Under the pieces are notes generated by a model. That model was not told the origin of the DNA, made no database searches, and saw only the letters and a list, made by a program, of their open reading frames with translations. Positions 1 through 11,137 of a stretch of 64,000 bases of DNA are shown here, in pieces. Positions within the stretch are counted from its first letter, which is position 1. The number at the start of each line of letters is the position of its first letter. The translations under genes were made by a program, and so were the position numbers. Source of the DNA: Herbihabitans rhizosphaerae (GTDB taxonomy: Bacteria > Actinomycetota > Actinomycetes > Mycobacteriales > Pseudonocardiaceae); assembly GCF_004216555.1 (NCBI RefSeq), contig NZ_SGWQ01000007.1:62001-126000 (forward strand), given 5' to 3'.

Positions 1-999
1 TCCGCCCCAGGCAACGGAGAAATCACCCACGTCGAGTCGCTTCAGCTCGGGTGTGCAGGGGGAGTGGTCGGACACCACGCAGTCGATCAGCCCGTCGGTC
101 AGCCCCTGCCACAGTAGTTCCCGGTTGCCCTCCTCGCGGATCGGCGGGCAGCACTTGTACTGCGTCGCGCCGTCCGCGATCTCCTCGGCGGTGAAGGTCA
201 GATAGTGCGGGCAGGTCTCCACGGTGAGCCGCACGCCGTCGCGCCGGGCGTCGGCGATCATCGGCAGCGCGTCCGAACTGGACAGGTGCAGGATGTGCGC
301 CCGGCAGCCGGTCAGCCGGGCCAGCTCGATCACCTGCTTGATCGCCAGGTTCTCCGCCTCGCGTGGGCGCGAACCCAGGAAGTCGGTGTAGGACACGCTG
401 CTCGACGCCGGCGCGTGGTCGATCGTCGCGGCGTCCTCGGCGTGCACGATCATCAGGCCGTCGAACGAGGCCAGCTCGCGCATCGCCGATTCCAGCTCCT
501 CGGCGCTCAGGTGCGGGAACTCGTCCACACCCGAGTGCAGCAGGAAGCACTTGAACCCGAACACGCCGGCGTCGTGCAGCGGACGCAGCGACTCGACGTT
601 GCCCGGGACCGCGCCGCCCCAGAACCCGGTATCCACCCATACCTGTCCATCGGCCGCTGCGCGTTTCACCTCGAGTGCGGCGACGTCCACGGTCGGGGGA
701 ATGCTGTTCAGCGGCATGTCCACGAGTGTTGTGACACCGCCTGCCGCGGCCGCTCGGGTGGCGGTCGCGAAGCCCTCCCACTCGGTCCGGCCTGGCTCGT
801 TGACGTGCACATGTGTGTCGACAAGGCCCGGCAGCAGCACCTCGTCCTCGCCCAGCTCCACGACCTGGTTCGCGTGCCCGCCGGTCACGTAGTCCTCGAT
901 CGTGGCGATCCGCCCGTCCCGGACGCCGACCCAGCAGGCGCGCTCGCCCTCGGGGGTGATCGCGCGTTTTGTCCGGAATGCCAGGTCGAAGTGGGTCAT
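1..999 (-). CDS. allB: Allantoinase (C-terminus beyond window edge)
   Basis: Amidohydrolase that hydrolyses allantoin to allantoate in ureide catabolism; cytoplasmic metalloenzyme. The first 333 codons are present. The start region reads [20 protein letters not shown], followed by the metal-binding stretch [15 protein letters not shown] with its HxH pair, a GFKCFL segment holding the lysine carboxylated in this family, HAED and HILHLSSS histidines, and the VVSDHSPC aspartate/cysteine motif near the window edge. The cyclic amidohydrolase family also contains dihydroorotase and hydantoinase, but DHSPC and the glyoxylate-pathway neighbours favour allantoinase. The ATG overlaps the glycerate kinase stop as ATGA, so it is the last visible gene of the hyi-glxR-gcl-glxK-allB operon. 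Confidence 0.9.
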   Translation of the reverse strand, partial: MTHFDLAFRTKRAITPEGERACWVGVRDGRIATIEDYVTGGHANQVVELGEDEVLLPGLVDTHVHVNEPGRTEWEGFATATRAAAAGGVTTLVDMPLNSIPPTVDVAALEVKRAAADGQVWVDTGFWGGAVPGNVESLRPLHDAGVFGFKCFLLHSGVDEFPHLSAEELESAMRELASFDGLMIVHAEDAATIDHAPASSSVSYTDFLGSRPREAENLAIKQVIELARLTGCRAHILHLSSSDALPMIADARRDGVRLTVETCPHYLTFTAEEIADGATQYKCCPPIREEGNRELLWQGLTDGLIDCVVSDHSPCTPELKRLDVGDFSVAWGG

Positions 1000-2105
1000 G
1001 GAGAAACCTCCAAATGCTTGGCGAGGCGTTCGGCGGCGAGTCGTTCGAGCAGCGGACCCGCTTCCGTCATGCAGCGCCGGACATCGGGCTCGATATCGGT
1101 CAGCGCGTACATGGCTGCGAAGAGATCCACGTGGGCCACTTCAATACGTCCGGCGACGGCCACCACCGGCACCCCGGCCGCCGCCTCGGCAACCCCGGCG
1201 GGCGCTTTGCCGCGCAGGGTCTGCTCGTCCAGCGATCCTTCGCCGGTGACCACGAGCCGCGCGCCTGCCAGGTGCTTGCCGAACTCCAGCACGTCCAGCA
1301 GATAGCCGATCCCCGGACGCACCCGCGCGCGCAACACGGTCAGCGCGGCGAACCCGACACCGCCCGCCGCGCCGGCTCCTGGCAGGTTCGCGCCGTCCAC
1401 AGTGGACACTCGATGCACCGCCGTGGCCCACCGGGCGAGCGCGTTGTCCAGCAGGCGCACCTGGGTCGGGGTGGCGCCCTTCTGTGGCCCGTACACCGCC
1501 GCAGCACCGTTCGCGCCGAGCAGCGGGTTGTCCACGTCCGACGCGACCACGATCTCCGTGGTCCGGACGCCCGGGTGCAGCCCGTCCAGCTCGACTCTGT
1601 CCACTGTGGACAGTGCGGCGCCGCCCGGTGGCAGGTCTCGGCCCTCGGCGTCGAGCAGACGCGCGCCGAGCGCCTGGACCATCCCGGCGCCGCCGTCGGT
1701 GCACGCCGATCCGCCGAGCCCGAGTACGACGGTGCGCACGCCCGCGTCCAGCGCCGCGCGCACCACCTCACCCGTTCCGTACGACGTCGCGTGCAGCGGA
1801 TCGAGCACCGCGCCGGGCAGCCGCCGCAGCCCGGACACGTCGGCCAGCTCCACCACGGCGACCCCGTCCCGCACGGCGTACCCGGTGTCCACCGGCTCCC
1901 CGGTCGGCCCGGTCGCGCGGACCGGAACGTGCCGGAAACCGTTGGCCACCACCGCGTCCAGCGTGCCGTCACCGCCGTCGGCGACCGGCACCTCCCGCAC
2001 GTCGAGCCCGGGCACGGCCGAGCGCAGGCCGGCGGCCAGGTGCGTGGCGACCTCGGCCGCGGTCAGCGAGCCCTTGAACTTGTCCGGCGCGAGAACGACA
2101 TGCAT
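996..2105 (-). CDS. glxK: Glycerate kinase
   Basis: Phosphorylates D-glycerate with ATP, the last step of the glycerate pathway from glyoxylate. The 369-residue length is typical of the GarK/GlxK family (type 1 glycerate kinase). The N-terminus [20 protein letters not shown] and the following VADGGDGT are family signatures, and a glycine-rich [14 protein letters not shown] loop lies near the middle. The ATG at 2103-2105 lies 14 bp after the gcl stop, and the stop overlaps the allantoinase start. Its place after gcl and glxR says it receives glycerate made by tartronate semialdehyde reductase. Confidence 0.93.
   Translation of the reverse strand: MHVVLAPDKFKGSLTAAEVATHLAAGLRSAVPGLDVREVPVADGGDGTLDAVVANGFRHVPVRATGPTGEPVDTGYAVRDGVAVVELADVSGLRRLPGAVLDPLHATSYGTGEVVRAALDAGVRTVVLGLGGSACTDGGAGMVQALGARLLDAEGRDLPPGGAALSTVDRVELDGLHPGVRTTEIVVASDVDNPLLGANGAAAVYGPQKGATPTQVRLLDNALARWATAVHRVSTVDGANLPGAGAAGGVGFAALTVLRARVRPGIGYLLDVLEFGKHLAGARLVVTGEGSLDEQTLRGKAPAGVAEAAAGVPVVAVAGRIEVAHVDLFAAMYALTDIEPDVRRCMTEAGPLLERLAAERLAKHLEVSP
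1395..1407. repeat. 13-bp palindrome GTCCACAGTGGAC, copy 1
   Basis: Perfect palindrome inside glxK. Identical or A/T-swapped copies occur at 1599-1611, 15225-15237 and 17691-17703, all within coding sequence. Confidence 0.6.
1599..1611. repeat. 13-bp palindrome GTCCACTGTGGAC, copy 2
   Basis: Second copy inside glxK, 204 bp from the first, with T instead of A at the centre. Confidence 0.6.
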
Positions 2106-2119
2106 ACCGAGATCCTTGC

Positions 2120-3888
<1,769 letters not shown>

Positions 3889-3892
<4 letters not shown>

Positions 3893-4773
3893 GACTGCTC
3901 CCGGCCGGACAGTTCGGAGACGAGCTTGAGCAGCCCCGAGTGGTCGAGGCCGCCGTCGCCGCGCGCGACCAGCGACGCGACAAGTTGGGACACCACCGCG
4001 CCGAGCGGGATGGCCACTCCGGCCTCGCGTGCCGCCGCCTGCACGATGCCGAGATCCTTGTGGTGCAAGGAAAGCCGGAAGCCGGGGGTGAAGTCGCGCT
4101 TGAGCATGCCGGCCGCTTTCCGGTCCAGAATGGCGTTTCCGGCAAGCCCGCCGGCGAGGACCTTGATCGCCGCGTCCATGTCGACGCCGTGCGCCTCCAG
4201 GAACACGATCGCCTCGGCGACCAGCTCGATGGTTCCGGCGACGATGAGCTGGTTGGCGGCTTTGACGGTCTGCCCGGCGCCGTGCGGCCCGACGTGCACG
4301 ATCGTCCGGCCGACCGCGTCCAGGATCGGCTTGGCCGTGTCGAAGTCGGCCGCCTCGCCACCGACCATGATCGACAATGTGCCGTCGATCGCGCCCTGCT
4401 CGCCGCCGCTGACCGGCGCGTCCAGCACGCGAACCCCTTGCGCCGCACCGGTTTCCGCCACTCGACGGCTGGTGTCCGGGCGGATCGAGCTGCAGTCGAT
4501 CAGCAGCAGACCCGGCTTGGCGTTGGCCAGCACACCGTCGTCGCCGAGCACAGCGCGCTCGACATCGGGGGAGTCCGGCACCATCGTGATCACGACGTCC
4601 GCGTCCCTGGTGACCTCGGCGATGTCCGCCGCGCCACGCCCGCCGGCCGCGACGAGCGCGTCGATCGGCGGCTGAGTGAGATTCGTACCGACGACGTCGT
4701 AGCCGGCCTTGACCAGGTTGGCCGCCATCGGGCCGCCCATGATCCCGAGTCCGATGAACCCGATCGTGGTCAT
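3889..4773 (-). CDS. glxR: 2-hydroxy-3-oxopropionate (tartronate semialdehyde) reductase
   Basis: NAD(P)H-dependent reductase giving D-glycerate from tartronate semialdehyde. The 294-residue beta-hydroxyacid dehydrogenase has the N-terminal dinucleotide-binding motif [16 protein letters not shown], the substrate-binding [11 protein letters not shown], and the [11 protein letters not shown] segment carrying the conserved catalytic lysine. The ATG at 4771-4773 overlaps the hyi stop and the stop overlaps the gcl start, so translation is probably coupled. Homologues also act on other 3-hydroxyacids, but the gene order gcl-glxR-hyi fixes the likely substrate. Confidence 0.94.
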
Positions 4774-5579
4774 GTTCTTTTCCTCTCCTTCTGGCCCAGC
4801 CACGCGAAACTCTCGGCGCTGGTGGTGCTTGGCACGTATTCGAGGCCGACCCAGCCGCGGTAGCCGGCCTGCTCCAGCCGCGTCAGCGCGTCGTCGAGGT
4901 CGATCTCGCCGGTGCCCGGCTCGTGCCGGCCGGGCGCGTCGGCGATCTGCACGTGCGCGGTGCGGTCGGCGTACTCGGTGATGACCTTGTCCAGGTCGTC
5001 GCCGTTGTTGGTCAGGTGGAACAGGTCGGCCAGGAACCGCACGTTGGGCGCGCCGACCCGGTCGATCACCGCGAACGCGTCGGCGGCGGTGCGCAGCGGG
5101 TAGTGCTGCGGGCCACTGACCGACTCGATCAACACGGTGCCGCCGATCCGGCCGACGGTTTCGGCGGCGTGCGCCAGGTTCGCCGTGGCCAGGTCGTCCT
5201 GGACGGCCGGATCGGTGCCGGAGACCCGATTGCCGTAGAGGGCGTTGAACGCCCGGCATCCGGTTCGCACGCCGATCTCGGTCACCAGCGCCACGTTGTC
5301 CCGGAACTCCTGCTCGCGACCGGGCCAGGACACCAGCCCCCGGTCGCCGCCGGGCATGTCGCCCGCGAAGAAATTCAGCCCGACCAACTGAACCTCCGCG
5401 TCGCCCAACGCCGAGACGAACGCGTCCACCTCGCTGTCGGCCGGAACGGCCTCGGCGAACGGCCACCAGAACTCGACCGCGTCGAACCCGGCGGCCTTCG
5501 CGGCGGCCGGCCGCTCCAGCAGCGGCAACTCGGTGAACAGGATCGAGCAGTTCACCTCGTACCGAAGAGTGTGACCCAT
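4770..5579 (-). CDS. hyi: Hydroxypyruvate isomerase
   Basis: Xylose-isomerase-like TIM-barrel protein (269 aa) that interconverts hydroxypyruvate and tartronate semialdehyde. It begins [20 protein letters not shown], and [22 protein letters not shown] and [12 protein letters not shown] are typical of the Hyi family. I chose the ATG at 5577-5579 because a good ribosome site (GAGGT) lies just upstream; an upstream extension to 5612 would run through the operator. It is the first gene of the five-gene minus-strand operon and its promoter region carries the tandem operator at 5594-5629. Confidence 0.92.
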   Translation of the reverse strand: MGHTLRYEVNCSILFTELPLLERPAAAKAAGFDAVEFWWPFAEAVPADSEVDAFVSALGDAEVQLVGLNFFAGDMPGGDRGLVSWPGREQEFRDNVALVTEIGVRTGCRAFNALYGNRVSGTDPAVQDDLATANLAHAAETVGRIGGTVLIESVSGPQHYPLRTAADAFAVIDRVGAPNVRFLADLFHLTNNGDDLDKVITEYADRTAHVQIADAPGRHEPGTGEIDLDDALTRLEQAGYRGWVGLEYVPSTTSAESFAWLGQKERKRT

Positions 5580-5593
5580 GCTGACCTCGTGAA

Positions 5594-5629
5594 TTTCGTA
5601 TCGTGAAAACAAGATTCTGCTGTACGAAA
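5594..5629. promoter_or_regulatory. Putative IclR operator pair before hyi
   Basis: Two 15-bp copies of the same motif face each other: TTTCGTATCGTGAAA at 5594-5608 on the plus strand and TTTCGTACAGCAGAA at 5615-5629 on the minus strand. Their centres are 21 bp apart (two helical turns) and the whole element is 36 bp. It begins 15 bp upstream of the hyi start codon, where a promoter is expected. The same motif, spacing and orientation recur at 10097-10132 beside the IclR gene, which is why I assign it to that regulator. Confidence 0.65.
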
Positions 5630-5752
5630 AGTACGCTACGAGTTCGGACGTGACGGGTCAAGGTGCAGTCGTCGGATGATCGGTTGCGTGTACCCCGGAC
5701 GGGGCCATAGGTTCACCCGAACGCGAGGTCACTTCGTTGACTGGAGGCGTCA

Positions 5753-7129
5753 ATGGCAGCCGGGTTCCTGACGCGCGAACGCACCGTCGCACCACCCGGC
5801 TGGAGCCGCTGGCTCATCCCGCCCGCGGCCCTGTCGATCCATCTGTCCATCGGGCAGGCCTACGCGTGGAGCGTCTTCAAACCTCCGCTCGAGGCGGGTC
5901 TGGACCTCTCGGGTTTCCTGAGCGCGCTGCCCTTCACGCTGGGCATCATCATGCTGGGGCTCTCGGCCGCGCTGTTCGGTACGAGGGTCGACGCCAACGG
6001 CCCGCGCTGGGCGATGGTGGTGTCCTCGGCGTGCTTCGTCAGCGGCTTCCTGATCTCGGCACTCGGGCTGTACCTGGGGCAGTACTGGCTGGTCGTGCTC
6101 GGGTACGGGTTCGTCGGCGGCATCGGGCTGGGCATCGGCTACATCTCGCCGGTGTCGACGCTGATCAAGTGGTTCCCCGACCGGCCGGGCTTGTCCACCG
6201 GCATCGCGATCATGGGCTTCGGCGGTGGCGCGCTGATCGCGTCGCCACTGACCCAGCAACTGCTCGGCACCTTCGGCGCCACCGGAGCGAATCCGGACGT
6301 CGGCGGCGTCGGGAACACGTTCCTGGTGCTGGGGTTGATCTACGCGGTGTTCATGTCGGTGGGGTGGCTGCTGATCAGGGTGCCGCCGGAGGGCTGGGCG
6401 CCCGCCGGGTGGGACCCCGCGGCCGCGCGAAAGCGCCCGTTGATCAGCTTGGCGAACGTCTCGGCGCGGAACGCCATCAAGACGCCGCAGTTCTGGTTTC
6501 TCTGGGTGGTGCTGTGCTTCAACGTGACGGCGGGCATCGGCATCCTCGAGAAGGCGGCCCCGATCTATCGGGACTTCTTCCCCGGCGGCACCACGGCGGC
6601 GCTCGCGGCCGCGGCGGCCGGGTTCGTCGCCATCCTGTCGCTGGCCAACGCGATCGGGCGCATCCTGTGGTCGTCCACGTCGGACTTCCTCGGCCGCAAG
6701 AACATGTACCGGATCTACCTCGGTGTCGGCGCGCTGCTGTACCTGGCGCTCACCCTCACGACGAACACCAACAAGGTCGTCTTCCTGGTCTGCTGTTTGC
6801 TGATCCTTTCCTTCTACGGCGCGGGTTTCGCGACGGTGCCGGCCTACCTGCGCGACCTGTTCGGGACGTATCAGGTGGGCGCGATCCACGGCCGCCTGCT
6901 CACGGCGTGGTCGGTCGCGGGCGTGCTCGGGCCGCTCATCGTGAACGCGATCGCCGACGCGCGGATCGCCGCCGGCGTGCAGGGCCCGGGCCGGTACACC
7001 ACGGCGTTCATGATCATGATCGGGCTGCTGGTCATCGGGTTCGTGTGCAACGAGCTGATCCGACCGGTGGACGAAAAGTTCCACGAGCCGGCTGTCGAGG
7101 CCGCGGCACGGACGGAGGCGGCGGCATGA
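5753..7129 (+). CDS. MFS transporter, oxalate/formate antiporter (OFA) type
   Basis: Twelve-helix inner-membrane carrier of 458 residues. The N-terminal helix-loop ALSIHLSIGQAYAWSVFKPPL and GFVGGIGLGIGYISPVSTLIKWFPDRPGL match the oxalate:formate antiporter group of the major facilitator superfamily. The start follows a strong CTGGAGG site (5741-5747). It is divergent from hyi and shares the intergenic operator region, so it may import an organic acid or ureide feeding the glyoxylate pathway; the actual substrate cannot be read from sequence. A 42-residue partner gene overlaps its stop codon. Confidence 0.85.
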   Translation: MAAGFLTRERTVAPPGWSRWLIPPAALSIHLSIGQAYAWSVFKPPLEAGLDLSGFLSALPFTLGIIMLGLSAALFGTRVDANGPRWAMVVSSACFVSGFLISALGLYLGQYWLVVLGYGFVGGIGLGIGYISPVSTLIKWFPDRPGLSTGIAIMGFGGGALIASPLTQQLLGTFGATGANPDVGGVGNTFLVLGLIYAVFMSVGWLLIRVPPEGWAPAGWDPAAARKRPLISLANVSARNAIKTPQFWFLWVVLCFNVTAGIGILEKAAPIYRDFFPGGTTAALAAAAAGFVAILSLANAIGRILWSSTSDFLGRKNMYRIYLGVGALLYLALTLTTNTNKVVFLVCCLLILSFYGAGFATVPAYLRDLFGTYQVGAIHGRLLTAWSVAGVLGPLIVNAIADARIAAGVQGPGRYTTAFMIMIGLLVIGFVCNELIRPVDEKFHEPAVEAAARTEAAA

Positions 7130-7254
7130 GTACGGAGAGTTGGGGGCCGGTGCAATGGATCGGCGCCGTGCTGTTGTGGCTGTGGGTGCTCGTGCCGTTC
7201 GGGTACGGGCTTTACCAGTTGCTGACGCGGATCCCGGCCCTGTTCGGGAGTTAG
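7126..7254 (+). CDS. MFS transporter small subunit (42 aa membrane peptide)
   Basis: Tiny protein reading MSTESWGPVQWIGAVLLWLW and then VLVPFGYGLYQLLTRIPALFGS: one tryptophan-rich transmembrane helix. The ATG overlaps the transporter stop (ATGA at 7126-7129), implying coupled, near-equal translation. Small single-helix partners behind OFA-type MFS genes recur in actinomycetes and are annotated as MFS transporter small subunits; that is family knowledge, and the function is otherwise unknown. Its 3' end overlaps the convergent aldolase gene by 4 bp. Confidence 0.75.
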   Translation: MSTESWGPVQWIGAVLLWLWVLVPFGYGLYQLLTRIPALFGS

Positions 7255-8471
7255 CTTCGGCGGGCGAGCGCGTCGAGGGCTGGCCGATCGAGGCCGGTGA
7301 GTTGGTGCACCTCGGCGTCCTCGACGGCCCCGCAGTTCAGGCCACGAGTGACGAAGGAGGCGAGCGCCTGCGCGGTGGCGGGCTCGTCGAGTACCCCACT
7401 CGCCGTGCGTGCGACATAGGCCCGCAGGCGCGCGGCAGCCGACGGCAGGCCTTCGCGGAAGAACGCGTAGGTGGCCGCGTATCGGGTCGGCAGTTGGGTC
7501 GGATGCAGGTCCCAGCCCTGGTAGAAGCCGCGTTCCAGAGACCTTCGGACCAGCCGGGCGTGCAGGTGCCACGCGGCATGGACGGCTTTCCGATCGCCGA
7601 CCGGAAGGATGTTGGTGGAGCCGTCGGACAGCCGCACGCCCGTACCCGCGGCGGCCAGTTGCATCACGGCCTTGGCGTGGTCGGCAGCGGGGTGCTCCAT
7701 GCTCTGGTACGCGGCGGAGATGCCGAGCGCCGCGCTGTAGTCGTAGGTCCCGTAGTGCAACCCGGTGCACCGGCCGGCGGCCGCGTCGATCATCCGGGCC
7801 ACCGCGGCCGTGCCGTCCGGGCCGAGGATCGACTGCGGTGTCTCGATCTGGATCTCGAACAGCAACTCACCAGGTCGAAGCCCGATACCGGCCTCGAGGC
7901 GCTCGCAGACGAGGGCCATCGCGGCGACCTGTTCCACCGCGGTGACCTTGGGCAGCGTGACGACGAAGCCGCGAGGGAGCGGCCCGGCGTCGGTCAGGGT
8001 CCGCAGGAACAGTTCCAGCGTCCGCACGCCGCGCCGCCGGGTCGCGGCTTCCAGGCTCTTGAACCGGATGCCGACGAACGGCGGCCGCACGTCGGCCCCG
8101 GCCAATGCGACGGCGGCCGCGCGGACCGCCGCGTCCTCCTCCTCGTCAGGGTGCACGCCGTAGCCGTCCTCGAAATCGATCCGCAGATCCTCGATCGGCT
8201 CGCGCGCGAGCTTGGCCACAACCCGTTGGTACACCTGACGTTCGCCCACACCGGTCGCGGCGGCGAACGCGGTCGCGTCGGGTGCGTGTTCGGTGAGTGT
8301 GGCCTCGGCCGCCGCGCCCCACTCCCGGCACAGATCCGAGTGGAACCGGTCGGCCGGGACGTACACCGTGTGCACCGGCTGCCGGGTGCCGGCGTCGCCC
8401 GGGTACCGCCGGAGCAGTGCGGCGTCGACCGCGGCGAGCCGGGAATCCAGTTCTGCCAACAGATCGTCCAT
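7251..8471 (-). CDS. HpcH/HpaI aldolase / citrate-lyase-beta-like protein (DUF6986 type)
   Basis: A 406-residue protein with the CitE/HpcH TIM-barrel features LRIDFEDGYGVHPDEEED, FVVTLPKVTAVEQV and LLFEIQIETPQSI, which carry the acidic and arginine/lysine residues that bind magnesium and acyl-CoA or keto-acid in this superfamily. It starts 2 bp after the malate synthase stop, so the two are probably co-translated. Members beside malate synthase are thought to act on malyl-CoA or related C4 acids, but the reaction here is not established. The C-terminal 100 residues extend beyond the usual CitE length. Confidence 0.75.
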   Translation of the reverse strand: MDDLLAELDSRLAAVDAALLRRYPGDAGTRQPVHTVYVPADRFHSDLCREWGAAAEATLTEHAPDATAFAAATGVGERQVYQRVVAKLAREPIEDLRIDFEDGYGVHPDEEEDAAVRAAAVALAGADVRPPFVGIRFKSLEAATRRRGVRTLELFLRTLTDAGPLPRGFVVTLPKVTAVEQVAAMALVCERLEAGIGLRPGELLFEIQIETPQSILGPDGTAAVARMIDAAAGRCTGLHYGTYDYSAALGISAAYQSMEHPAADHAKAVMQLAAAGTGVRLSDGSTNILPVGDRKAVHAAWHLHARLVRRSLERGFYQGWDLHPTQLPTRYAATYAFFREGLPSAAARLRAYVARTASGVLDEPATAQALASFVTRGLNCGAVEDAEVHQLTGLDRPALDALARRS

Positions 8472-8473
8472 GA

Positions 8474-10072
<1,599 letters not shown>

Positions 10073-10096
10073 ATCAAGTCCTCGGTTCTCGGCTAG

Positions 10097-10132
10097 TTCC
10101 GTATCTCGGATGCTAGCTTTCGCAATACGGAA
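10097..10132. promoter_or_regulatory. Putative IclR operator pair between aceB and iclR
   Basis: TTCCGTATCTCGGAT at 10097-10111 (plus) and TTCCGTATTGCGAAA at 10118-10132 (minus) form a 36-bp element whose outer arms TTCCGTAT and ATACGGAA are perfectly complementary. The two half-elements are again 21 bp apart. The element sits 25 bp upstream of aceB and 16 bp upstream of the IclR start, so it could control both genes and provide autoregulation. Confidence 0.7.
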
Positions 10133-10148
10133 TCCCTAGACTTTTCGC

Positions 10149-10904
10149 ATGGCGGAAGGAAAAGCCTCGTCCGGTGGCGTGCAGTCCCTCGAGCGCGCGT
10201 TCGAGCTGCTCGAACACATGGCCGACGCCGGCCGGGAGATGACCCTCAGCGAACTGGCGGCGCTGTCCGGGCTGCCGGTGCCGACGATCCACCGGCTGGT
10301 GCGCACGCTGGTCAACCACGGCTACGTCCGCCAAGAACTGTCCCGCAAGTACGCGCTCGGCCCACGCTTGATCCGCCTCGGCGAGGCGGCGAGCAGGCTC
10401 GTCGGCAGCTGGGCCCGCCCGCACCTCGCGCGGCTCGTGGACGAGATCGGCGAGACGGCCAACATGGCGATGCTGGACGGCGACGAGATCGTCTATGTCG
10501 CGCAGATCCCCTCCAAGCACTCGATGCGCATGTTCACCGAGGTCGGCAGGCGCGTATTGCCGCACTCCACCGCCGTGGGCAAGGTGCTGCTCGCGCAGCT
10601 GCCCGAGCGGCAGGTGACAGAGTTGTTGCGCCGCACCGGAATGCCGGCCCACACCGAGCACACCATCACCAAGCCCGCCGTGCTCGTCGAGCAACTCGCG
10701 AGCATCCGCGACCAGGGCTACGCGGTGGACGATGGGGAGCAGGAACTCGGCGTGCGCTGCATCGCCGTTCCCGTGCCCGGTGCGCCGACCATGACCGCCA
10801 TCTCCATCTCCGGCCCGGCCGCCCGGGTGAGCGAGGACCGTTTCACCGAAGTGGTCCCCGCACTCAAGAACATCGCCACGGAACTGTCCACAGCCCTGAC
10901 CTGA
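10149..10904 (+). CDS. IclR-family transcriptional regulator of the glyoxylate/allantoin genes
   Basis: A 251-residue regulator with the IclR layout: winged helix-turn-helix at about residues 12-75 (LSELAALSGLPVPTIHRLVRTL) and a C-terminal GAF-like effector domain (GRRVLPHSTAVGKVLLAQLPERQV; DDGEQELGVRCIAVPV). Divergent from aceB and next to the allantoin cluster, it resembles AllR-type regulators in position. The effector may be glyoxylate or a ureide, by analogy with AllR/IclR; this is inference. The motif TTYCGTAYNNYRRAA at 5594-5629 and 10097-10132 is its likely target. Confidence 0.85.
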   Translation: MAEGKASSGGVQSLERAFELLEHMADAGREMTLSELAALSGLPVPTIHRLVRTLVNHGYVRQELSRKYALGPRLIRLGEAASRLVGSWARPHLARLVDEIGETANMAMLDGDEIVYVAQIPSKHSMRMFTEVGRRVLPHSTAVGKVLLAQLPERQVTELLRRTGMPAHTEHTITKPAVLVEQLASIRDQGYAVDDGEQELGVRCIAVPVPGAPTMTAISISGPAARVSEDRFTEVVPALKNIATELSTALT

Positions 10905-11137
10905 ACGGCCGCTCTTGTCGTTGGATTCGCGTTCGACGTTACGGGTTGGTGTTGATTAGGTGCCCGTGATTTTCGTGACGTCAGAGAATTGCTGACCAGT
11001 AGTCCGTCGTCCACTTTCAGTGGTTGTTGATTCACCCATTCGGAGTCTGGTGGCCGGGTTGGACGTGGTGGATTGTTGCCTAGTCGTTTCGGGTCGCGCG
11101 GCGTCGGGGGACGTGCGCTGACCTTCTGGGGTTCTCT

